A stretch of DNA of 64,000 nucleotides from Euleptes europaea (lineage: Eukaryota > Chordata > Lepidosauria > Squamata > Sphaerodactylidae), in NCBI RefSeq assembly GCF_029931775.1, contig NC_079312.1, positions 60,206,333 through 60,270,332 on the forward strand, written 5' to 3'. Shown piece after piece: positions 11,901-23,900 of the stretch (position 1 is its first letter; each line of letters begins with the position of its first letter). Position numbers and translations under genes: made by a program. The notes beneath the pieces were generated by a model, which had not been told where the DNA came from, did not search any database, and saw only the letters and a list, made by a program, of their open reading frames with translations.

Positions 11901-14900
11901 GGGTTGAGAGAAGAACAAGGCTCAGAGAGAAGGGAGGAGCAGTGCTGGGCTTGGCCAACACAGGTGGAGCCCCAGGGATAAAAAGGGAGATGCCAGAAGG
12001 AACAGGGGAGATGAGCTCAGCCCCTTGAGGTTTTGAAGGGGCAAAAGTGGGTGGGTAAAGTGAACTGTCCTCATGAGGAAGCCAGTGTGGACTTTCCGAT
12101 TCCAATAAAGTGACACTTAAGGAGCACCATTGTGTCTGGTGAGTCTCTGCTGTCCAGCAAGGGCCTCTAGCTAGGCTTCTGTAAGTCAGTTATTATGTCC
12201 TGCTGGCCCCGGGGAGGCCCCACAGGGACCAACAAGATTTTTGGGTTATGAGCTTTTGAGAGTCTAAGCTCCCTTCATCAGAGAGACCTATGACTCTTGA
12301 AAGCTTATACCTTGTTGTTGTCTAAGGTGCTACTAGACTCAAATCCAGCTCATCTACTGCAGCTACCCCCTGAAACAGTTTAATTAAAGGTTCAGTGTGA
12401 ATTGGACTGTTATAAAAAATCACTATGGCTTACAATACTTGTGTGCCAGACTAGACAATATACTCAGCCTTACCTCATCTATCACTTTTGCAAACTGCTG
12501 CAGAGTAGAAGTCATAACTTCATCATCACCACCCAAAGGAAAGCGCTACCAAAAACAGAACACACACACAACACTTTTTACTCCCAAATAAACCTCTGTT
12601 GACTTTTTTCCTGTAATAGTTCAGAATTATAGAGGCCTAACTAATGCGCTAATATCAAAAGGTATTTACAGCTTTGTAGAAAAAACACTCATAAAAGAAA
12701 AGAATTCTGACAGGATATTCTGGGCCAGGGAAAAGGTACTGTCTAGAAGTTGCCTCCAACAGGCTAAATCCATAAATACATTAGCTGGTTTTTAGTAGGG
12801 TATGTTGTACATTGGGGCTCCCAGGCAAGTAATTAAATTCTAAGAATTAAAATATGCTCAAGTTGCTAGAAAACTGCAATACTGACTTCCTTTTTCATGG
12901 TGGAAATGCTAGTCTCAGTTTACAATGCCAGCTTCTTTACCAGTCATCTCTTATGCCAGTAGCTTGATACTTAAGAATTAAGCGAGCAAAACTTTTCAGA
13001 GCATGGAGGAAAAGGGCATGGGGAAAATCACTTGTTTAATTCCTGCATGCCAGGCTACTACTAGAAGACACATTAAGAAGCTGGCAATACCATTCAGAAC
13101 TTAAACCAAATATTTCATTCAATAAAAGGACAAATACCTGCTGCTCGTATTCTTTTAGAAGCTTCGAAGTTAAATGTGTTGCTGCACTTAATTCATTCTA
13201 TTAAAAATACAAAGACAACTAGTGATTTTTCATTCTGCTTGATAATGAAAAATACTTTGGATTTCACACATACACCACACTTTGTCTTAGTATGTAGACT
13301 GGAAATAACAGGCTGATAACAATGTTCTGAACTGGCTTATCATTCCTAACGCTTAACTCATCTGTAACTTAATCCATCTAATTAGCTTGGTAATTTTAAT
13401 CCTACATTTAACACATTTTAGTTGTGGATAGCAGGCACTTCTAAATTAGACCAACAATACATAATCAAATTCATAATTTGGAGACTTGTGAAGACGATGG
13501 AAAATGGGCCAACATTCAAAGCAGAATGCAAACACACACTGTACTTATATAATCTACAATGACAAATAGTTGCCTAATAAGTATTGATGGTGCAGTGCAT
13601 ACACAATTTCAGGTTAGAAGCAAAATACATCACTGAAAGATTCTGAAAAGTTCATTTTGCTGAAGACATGTCACGTCACTTCAGTATCTTTCTCACAATG
13701 GAACTGAGCAACAAGCAACATAGAAATATTATAGCAAGCTTGAAAAACACGTGCATTAAAAAGTCAGTCCAAAAACATGTGTATTAAAAAGCCAACAAAA
13801 ATCCAGGCCAACATTGTTGGCACACAGACTGTCTTTTCATTTTTTTTAAACTGAGCAGATGAAATTCAAAAAATAGTTTTGATTCCAGCCTACGCAAAGG
13901 CTGCAAACCCACGAAATAACACTCAAATCCTATCAGTTGTACTGTTTTGAAAAGTTGATTCAAACCGCAGTAACATTACCTGTGCATCATAAATTCGGTG
14001 CATGGCTTTGTATAACTGGTTAATGTAACGAGATATTGCTGCAGCATCTTCTTCAAACACACCCAGCAAAGACCGAGTCTAAACAGAGAGAATGTATTTT
14101 TATAGCATTATAATATTGAATAACAGCTAGATTCCAAGAATGCTCCCTTGAGCAACCAAAAACTAGGTGGGGGAAAAAAATTTCAGTGTGACTATACGCG
14201 TGGCACATATTTAGTAGTTTCCAAACAGAAAGCACCCCACCCCTCAAAGGCAGAGTAAGACCTCACTAATTCAGCCCTACTGATGGCTTAGCTACACATC
14301 AACCTAAAGCCTATGTGAATCAGATGGCCTTTAATACAAATTAGACCCTTGGATTTTCAAAGTCCCTCACAAAAAGCTTACAAGAAACTAAGGAATAATG
14401 CAGGGGTGTCAAAGATACAGGCTAACTGCTAAATGCCGAGCTAAAAAGAATACTACATTTGGAAGGCAGAACTTCGCTACTCCAAGTTTCATAACATTGA
14501 AAGTTGCCACTGAAGAAGAACAGGCCTGTGTTGTGGCTAAACAGACAGCTCAGCCAGAAGATAACTCTGGGAGGATCTGAGGGGGTTAACAGGCCCATAA
14601 CTAGCTATGATATAAAACCGATACTTTTATTATATTATGTGTATGTATTAGAAAGGGTATGCATATACAGAGTTACCTTGAATTTTAATCAAATGGAAAT
14701 AGACAAGTTTATCAACCTAAACTATCGAATTGAGGGTGTCGGTCATTTACTTGACCAGTTAACTTTGTTCTTTCATTCATTTAATAAAGGTTTCCCACAG
14801 TATATCAATCTGCTGCATATATTTCCCATGCGGCAATGCAGTGAGCTTAAGCATTAGAGATAGCACCTACATTTTGTAAAACCAGACCTGTATATCAGGA

Positions 14901-17900
14901 AAGTTTCCAATTCTGGACAAACAATGCCAGATACCCTTTAAAACCACCACTTGATATTGCTTAGGAACCATGGGAACGTAATCAAGTGGAAATATTTCAG
15001 GGTATCTGAAACCTCAAAGCCCGAGTTTATCTACTATACTTTTTCACAAAATTTTTGCACAATCACATTTCCACCATGTGTATACGGTCTGCATTACCAA
15101 TGTAAATTTGATGAAGATTTATATAATCTCTGTGGTGGAAAATACCATTGATGTATCATTTTTGTGATGCTTTCTTTAAATAAAAGACATACTGAAACCA
15201 GTGTGGTGTAGTGGTAAAGGGGAAACCCGGGTTCAAATCCCCACTCGTCCTGTGGAAGCTTGTTGGGTGACCTTGGGGCAGACACACAATCTCAGCCCTG
15301 ACCCTGGCTAGTATTTGGATGGGAGACCTCCAAGGAATATCAGGGTTGTGACGTGGAGGCGAGCAATGGCAAAGCACCTCCCAACATCTCTTGCCTTGAA
15401 AACCTTACAGGGTTGCCATTAATCAGCTGTGACTTGACGGCAAAAAAAAAAAAAAATACTGGAAAGGAGGAACGCGCTGAATAATTCCCGCTTTTTAAGA
15501 GACCTCAACTGAAAACCCAATAGCCTGTCTGGTTCTCCTATAGCCAAAGTTAACGTTTTCTTTTATAAAGATTGCAAGTATACAACAGACTGTTAACGAC
15601 AAAACTATTATGTTTATAAACTGTTTTCCTCTCCGATGTTTTAATTCAAAGGAAAGCTTTTAACAACAGTTTAACATAAGCTTCTTCAATAGTTATTTTG
15701 GAAGGATGTGAGTGTTTATAATCCACCTGCTCACCTAAATTAATTTTGCAGCACCATGACATCATTTTGTTATTGTATTCCAAGGCCTCAATTGGACTAT
15801 CTGCACTGTGCAATGGACAAATTGAGGTCAATTTTATTTACACGAGTAAATGTAAGATGCACATACACAATGCACAAATCTGAGGCATATGTTTAATGAG
15901 ACCCTGGTGTCTGATGGCCCTGGGCCAACTTCTTAATGTTAGGTTTGATTCCTCTCTGCTGTTTATCGCTTATTACTTGTGGTAGAAGCCCAGGGATTTT
16001 AGCCTGAGTGCATGGTGGGCAACACACATCAGCTCTTTTGCTTACTTTTAGAAACTTCGAGTGGGGGAACAAACTGCTTAAAATCTCAAGATGCCCCCCA
16101 ATTGCAAGCGAAAGTTCTGAATCCCCATTTCCCACATTAGTAGAGCATCTTTACCAGTGCATATATTCATTCTAAAACAATCTACTTCCCTTACAGACCT
16201 TTATATTTCAGTCTCAATTAGGCAAGCAGTGGAGTTTTCATGGAACAAAGATGTGACATATTTCCTGACAAAAACCCAACAAACATGGCTGACAGAATCC
16301 TGTGATGGTACTACACCAATGGCATTAACTGAGAGTGAAATGAATCATTGTGAACTTACTATGTCCTGGATTCACTGCTCCATTTTAAAGAACACAAACT
16401 ACAAGAATCATGAGTCAAGAACTCACTTGTCTATGCCCCTTCTCCAATTTAAATAGAACCTCTGAAGCAGCAGTTGATACCCCAGAAAGAAAAAGGCGGA
16501 TTCTTTTTCTCTCTGAGATGCTAACTCATTATTTCATTCATTTATTGGATTTCTATCCCACCCTCCCAAAGCTCAGGGTGGTTTACAATACAATAAATAC
16601 CACACCAATATAAATTAAAAACCAACATTTATTCCAACATTAAATTATTCAGCACTATGAGTCAGAGGCATCAAATTGGCCAACAGTTACACAGAGGGTA
16701 ACAGACCAAACCAGTGGCCTAAATCTGGAGGAACGTCTGTCGGAAGAGTCCCATTCTGCAGGCCCTGTGGAATTAAGATAGATCCAACAGGGCACGAATC
16801 TCCCCTGGCAGAGCATTCCACAAGGAAAGGGGAATATATGGGAGGAGAAGGAGGTCCCTCAGATATATTGGGCAGTGTAGAGCTTTAAAGGCAATAATCA
16901 AAACCTTGAGTCTCACCTGGAACTCGACTGGCAACCTGTGCAGCTGTTTCAATAGGGGCAGGGAGTGGATGCCCCATAGGGACCCTGTGAAGAGTCATGC
17001 AGTCGCATGTTGCACCATCTTTAGTTTCCGTAAAACAAATTACAACAGTCCAGTCTGGAGGTGACCGTGAAATGGATTACTGTAGCAAGGTCAGCCTGGG
17101 AGAGATATGGGGATAACTGGTGGGTACGGCAAAGATGAAAAAACCAACTATGCCGCTGGTGGCACCTGTCTGCCCAAGGACAGAGAGGAGTCTAGCCATA
17201 CTTCCAACCTCCTTATGGAGTCCAGCAGTGTAATCTGGACTCCAGAACTGGGAGCAAAGGTCCCCCGGAAAATCCAGGCGGACCCAGTCACATAACATCC
17301 GTCTTAGATGGATTTAACTTCAGCCAACTCTCCTTCAACCAACAAACCATGATCAACAACGGGCTAGGTTTCAGAAATGCTACTGGTGGCCAAAGGACAT
17401 GATTTGCCCAACATGTGTCAGGTGATAGGTGCGTGATTCAACTCAGTCAGATGTACATTGTACATAGGGGGACTAATCTTTAACAGAACTCATTTGGCAT
17501 TGCTAGAGGGGAGAAGGAGCTTCCATCAGCCCTCCCACCCTACTTTCACCAGTGGAAGCAGGGTGAGAGGGAAACAGGAAACTCCTTCTCCAGCCTCACA
17601 GCACTCCCTCACAGCGATCAGCGAACTAGTGCTGTTTAAGGTGAGTTCCCCTGCTGTACATCTGACTGTGAGTCAGGTCCCGCATTTATGACCCAGCGCA
17701 TGTTCGACATAATATTGTATTTTGGCCCTTAATTCAAGGAAGGGGAATGGGAGAAAAGCATCAAATATTTCTTCAAGGGGCTGCTTATCAGCATTTTTTT
17801 CAAAAAAAGATTCTAATCATGCAACTCTCATATGTCTATTACTCAGAGATTATGCAATATTACGAATGGTTATATTCCTTTTATAAACATGAATGCTTAT

Positions 17901-20900
17901 ATTTGTGCATCTGAAGAAAGTTACAAAGTTTCCTACATAATCTGCATTTGAATTACTGTGATTGTTTCCTTAACAATCATCTTGCTGCTTATGCTACTGA
18001 GTTTGGTACTGTGGGGTTCTTGGTTCCCATGAATGACTACAGTGGTCCACTCTTCTCCCTACTGAATGCTAGACTATGGCTATATATATTCAGGAATACC
18101 ATATTTCCGTACATTTATTAGTGAATTTCACTCACCACTTGCAACTGGATTTGGGGACTTTATCAAGCAATGGGTTGGATCCAAAGATGTTCTTCTGCTA
18201 AGTAGGAATCTGCCTCCATTGGAGGAACTGTATTGTTCTTTAACACACTACAAAACTCTGACAAATTGGAACTCTGGGAAAGAAATAATGCGTGGGTTCT
18301 AGAAGAAATAAAGTGTGTATACATTTGTGTTTAGAGCTATTGAAATATTTTAAAAATCTGCTGGATGAAACCAAGGGTCTACCAAACCCAGCCTTTTATT
18401 GTCAACAGTGGTCAAGAGGCTTCTGAGAAGTCCACAAGCACGGCATGAAGGCAACAACCTTCTTCAGGCATGCCCCTCAGAAGCTGGTATACCTCCGCTA
18501 CCTCTGCATGTGGAGGCTTAATTTAGGTATCATTTAGACATATCCTTCATATTAAGATGGGCCACTGGCCTAATTCTGCACACCTGGCTCGGACACACTT
18601 TAAAATTCCTAACCTTTTTCAAAAGTCAGCAGTCATCACCACATTGTGTGGAACAAAATTCAATAAGCTAATTATGCATTATGTGTAAAATAGAACTCTT
18701 GGCTGTTCGAACATATTGACAATTGAATTTGGAATTCCCAGCCCCTGAAATTGATTGCAGTAATTTTGGAACAGACCCATTAACATCAGAGTCTTATGCA
18801 GAACTGCAGTGTACAGACACCTATTTCAATGCAAATCCAGTAGATATTTCTATAGTTATACGGTCCAAAAAGATTCCTCACTTCCAGAATGAGAAACTCA
18901 CAGAAAAGCAACAATGTGATTACTCGATGTTGCAATGTTGTGATCCCTCCGCCCGCGCTGTATGGCCTCCAATCAAAATTTCTGTATTTTTAAAACGAAT
19001 TCTCAGTGCTGAAACAAGACAAGAATACTTCTCACATTTTAAGCAGCACAGTTTTTTGTACAGCCTCCCATGTCCTAGTGCACGTTCTCAAACTCTTATG
19101 AATTCCTCAATCACGTCATCAGTAACAGGGAACAGTAACAGACTATGTCTGACCCCTACACATCTTCCCCTTCACTGGTCAGCCCCAGGGAAATTTGGTG
19201 TATTTTAGTAGGGTAGTAGTAGAAAGCAGTAAGTTGGCTAGTACTTATGTGAACTGAGTACCCTAAAATATATCCCAAATTTTTCTGCAATGCACACAGA
19301 ATACATGTAATGTATTAGTAGGGTAGTAGTAGAAAGCAGTAAGTTGGCTAGTACTTGTGTGAACTGAGTACCCTAAAATATATCCCAAAATTTTCTGCAA
19401 TGCACACAGAATACATGACAGATACACAGAAATTTCTTGATGGACAAGTCAATTTGGGAAGGATTCCTTGAAAGCAAAAACTTTAAATCACTGTCTTGCC
19501 ATGCAAAGCTATTCATAGAGAGTCATGGCAAAAAGACCCTACTATTCATTCGGCCTTGACCTGGATGGCCCAGGATAACCTGAACGTGTCAGATCTTGGA
19601 AGTTAAGCAGGGTCAGCCCTGGTTAGTATTTGGAAGTTAAGCAGGGTCAGCCCTGGTTAGTATTTGGATGGGAGACCACCAAGGAATACAAGGGTTGCTA
19701 TGCAGAGGAAGGCAATGGCAAACCACCTCTCTTAATATTCTGCCTTGAAAACCCCATAAGGGGTCGCCATAAGTCAGCTGTAACTTGAAAGCACTTTACA
19801 CACGCACATTATTCATTCATCCTTGCAAATACTCATAATTCTTTTAATCAGCTTCCTGTAGGGTTGCCAGGTCCCCCTGGCTACTGGTGGGAGATGGGGA
19901 GGTATGGTTGCATGATCCAAGTTAGGAAACTTCTTGAGATTTGGGGATAGAGCATAGGGAGGACAGGGACCTCAGTGGGATACAATGCCATAGGGTCCAC
20001 CCTCCAAACCGTCCATTTTCTCCAGAAGAAATGATCTCTGTAGTCTTGAGATAAGCTGTAATTCCGGGGGATCCCCAGGTCTCACCTGGAGGCTGGCATC
20101 CCTAGCCTGCCTGTATCATTTGAGCAAGGTCAAAGCCCACACTAACTCCTGGCTTTCTTGAGCTAAGCCACTACACTATGATCAGGAATTTCTATAATAA
20201 AGTTATATGTAGCTCCGAACTTTAATCCTTCCTCTTCCTTCAACAAAATACCATTTCTATGGAGAATAAATTTTTTCACAGTTTTAATTTTTAAATCGGC
20301 CAGTTGTCTTGCCAGAGAAAATTGCCAGAGACATTACTTCAGTATTATTATACTGGGAAGAAAAAGGGGGGAGGGGGGAAGAGATGAAGAAATAGTACTG
20401 TGAGGGACATGAGGCTGACCCTGAAAGGAATAACAGCCACTCAGCTTTTTCATCCCTGAGCCTACGGGAGCACAGCTCCAGCATCCAACCACCTTTCAGA
20501 GGGGGGATGGAATGTTGGACGGGAGCACCGTGGCAGTCCGGGTCTGCTTCAGGGAGCGTGCCATCATAGCTTGGGTCTGCGTCAGCAAAAGAGCAGACCG
20601 TGTGAAAGTTAGCTCTGCCTGGTAGTTTGGCAGGGTGGTTTGACTCTACACGTAGGAGATGACAGAGTGCCCAGTCATGAGGCCTGTCTCTAGTGATGAG
20701 CAGACCTTGTACAGCTTAGTCCGACTCTGGGCAAAAAGATGGCTGGTGTGGGTGGAATCCTGTGCGTGAAAGGATCTAACCTGATGGCTAGTCAGTGAAA
20801 GCCTGTCTGTACCTGCAAGCACTGAAGAGAATTCAAGCCACGCTATGAAGTCATAACTAACTTAGATTTATATGCCTCCGCCAGGGTTCTCCTTTGACTA

Positions 20901-23900
20901 TCCGGAGACCTGTGCTACTGATCTGTTCTTCAAAACCAACCTGTAAATAAATCTTCTTCGTTATTTGCATACAATTCCTGCCTCAGTGATCTATGCTCTT
21001 CTTGCTCGTCACAAAGCTCACCTCAGTGCAGTGAACCCAAAGCCTTTACCCTTGCTACCTGAACAACACCTTGTAATCAATGGGAAGGTTTATAGTTCTA
21101 ATCAAACCTGGTTTTCTAAAATCATAAGTGGCTGTGTGGGTCCCTTCAAACCCAAGAAAGGGCCCGCAGAAGTACCTTGCTTAAAGCCATCTAGAATCAG
21201 AAGGGACCACCAGGGTCATCTAGTCCAACCCCCTGCACAATGCAGGAAATTCACAACTACTTCCCCCCACGCCCCCAGGGACCCCTACTCCATGCCCAGA
21301 AGGTGGCCAAGATGCCCATCTAGTGAATTCAGGGCTGAGATGAGGCTTAAGTCAGGAACTTCCTGCCTCATATCTCATTCATCTTTCTCCTCTCTTCCAT
21401 CTTTACAACAACCATGTGAAGTGGGTTAGGCTGGGAGTGTGTGACTGGCCCAAAGTCACCTAATGAGCTCTCATGGCAGACTGGGAATTGAAACTTGGGT
21501 CTCCCAGATCCTAGTCTGAAACTCAGTCTAACCACTACACCACACTGCCTTACATGGGATGATGTTGAACAGTACCAAGTAGCTGGGCCTGAGAGTGTTT
21601 GCTGCAGAGACTGGCAGGATAAATCCTCCCTCAAAGGCCAAAACAACCCTGGAAAGGGCCCTGTCTTCTCCCCCTGCCTTTTACTGACAGAAATCAAGGC
21701 TTGAAAGCTGGCAATACTATGTTTCTTAAGCATACAGGCATTGCTTCTACAATTGTGTCTGTTCATGGCTCCAATCTTTTTTAAAAAAAATCAGATTTAA
21801 AAAATTTAAATTGGATTTTTTTGATAAAATACTTTTTGAGAAAAAATTTATTCAACGATAGTTTTCTTTTTACGATATGATATAGTCCAAAGGTTATCCA
21901 TAATAAAATAAAGATTAGTTTTTAATTATGTAGCATGAGGCTGTATATTCATGCAATGTTTAAATTTCTTGGTAAATGAATTCCATTAATCCATTCACAA
22001 TGTCATGCTCTTCCAGAGGTTTCTGTAAGATTATTTTGGGCAATTGTTAAATCTAGAACAGGGCTTCTTAAACTTTTTCCACTCACGACCCCTTTTCGCC
22101 CGAGAAATGTTTACGCGACCCCGGGTATACAGGTATATAAAATAGGTATACAAATAAAACATTTACTGATAAGTCATAAAGAAATTTATTTTAAAACAAT
22201 TCTTTGGTATACATATAATTTTACCATTTATTGAAGACTAAAGCAAATTTGCATACTAATTTACATACTGTTGCCAAATTTTTCACGGCCCCCACATTCA
22301 GTTAAGCGACCCCATATGGGGTCGTGACCCATAGTTTGAGAAGCTTTGATCTAGAAGATATTATCACAGATGCTTGGTTTTGCAGTTCTCAAAACTGTGA
22401 ATTTGTGTCTGCAGAGATAACAGGCCTCTTCTTCAAGGCAGAAATGTTATAAAATCGGCATACAGAGTTGAGGAAAAGACTTTAATCCCATTGCTCCTTT
22501 GCAAATCTATGTACACAGAATCAACCCTGTACCTCTCAAGTGCAAAATTTCAAGAAGTCAATGAACAGAAGATTGATTGGAGTGGAATAGATCTGCACAA
22601 GGAGCTAGGTGTCAGGAGGGTGGGGCAAGCAGTAAAAATGATAGTGAAACCTTCTGAGCAGAATACTCCACAAGTCTTGGCATCTCTGTGCATATAGCCT
22701 GAGGTTTATTATATTATTCTCTCCCTAGCAGAGGAAACCTATGGCAGCAGGCTGTAAAAGAGACCCAGTTTGGGATTATTTTAATGGAGTGCCTCTACCT
22801 ATGGGTAAGGCAGGCACATGTGCAAAATGCAAACACTGCAACAAAGAAATGCAAGGCTTGGTGGCCCGAATGAAACATCACGAGAAGTGCTGTTTATATA
22901 GGAAACCATTATTTAAACATAGTCTTACTGACTAGTGATTTAAATTGTGAAAATTTAGTTTTACTGACTAGTGATTTAAATCAAATCCACCTGCATTTAA
23001 GTCTCTCTAGATGGGGCCATACTGATAATCAGATATGTGGATGACAATTTAATGTTTTCAAATATTAACTGTCTGTTTTGCAAAAGAACATGTCATATCA
23101 CTTTCATCAGAATCAGATATGATAGAACTGTTGAGGGAGTGTGCAGCATGCAGAAAATGTGAAATGATTACATACAAGTAGCAGTACTGTCTCAGTACAG
23201 GCTAATCCAATAAAACAGCATCTATCTTCCATGACATTGCCACACTAATGTTACTTCTATTACTAAGACTATGATGTAGACTGCACAGCACTGCTAAGGA
23301 AGCTGTGGAGATGATAAGAAATGTTTACAGGTTTTTGCATCTAGCGCAATTATAGATAATTAAAACCAACCCTTCAAAAGAAACAGAAGTTGCCAAACAG
23401 CATCACCCATTTGCTGGTATGGTTACAGCTCAAATGTGTTAACCATTAAATGGTCAGCATTAATGTTTTTTTAGATCGCTATTCTTTCTTTTTGAAAAGG
23501 AATAAGCAAGAACTGTAAATTAGATTGACAGATTGCAGCTAATAATTTCTCAGTATTTCAGTGGAAAACACATTTTTAGGATTGCACTGGAATACAATTC
23601 TAATCATAAACACACTTTTATTTAGGATATACAATGAGATTTCCACAAAAATATGCATAGGACACAGGCACATATGAAGCAATAACCTATGAACAGGTTT
23701 CACTACAAGAAAATTTTGGTAACTCGATATTTAAAATAGTAATTTCAAAGCTACTTACAAACTAATCCACCTATTACAGCTGTAGGAGGCAGGGTGTGGT
23801 GAAGGAAACTGAGCCATCATTTTAAATAATTATACAACCAGTTTAAGAAGGTAAGAGATTTCACATTTGTCAATAGCTGAATGAAACCTCAGAAAAATAA

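Larger units (their letters stand above)
21775..22990 (+). mobile_element. hAT-like element remnant with BED zinc-finger exon
   Basis: An AT-rich block whose ends carry TTTAAAT-type motifs (right end GATTTAAATCAAATCCACC, a terminus I associate with a widespread tetrapod hAT family). It contains a BED-finger frame at 22741-22935 and has another hAT inserted at 22059-22348. Direct repeats TTACTGACTAGTGATTTAAA occur at 22925-22944 and 22962-22981. No full transposase is present. Confidence 0.5.

Noticed and set aside
18723-19208. 161-codon plus-strand frame in APPL1 intron 1
   Set aside because: Begins at a TTG, not ATG, has no recognisable motif, and ends at the edge of a local tandem duplication. 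Most likely chance.
19551-19808. Apparent 5S rRNA gene
   Set aside because: The 5S similarity is real but covers only the head of a SINE with an RTE-type tail; other copies (33158, 52140) have the same structure. Not a functional rRNA gene.
21368-21766. 132-codon minus-strand frame
   Set aside because: It lies across a tRNA-type SINE and flank; the translation is SINE-derived and not a host gene.
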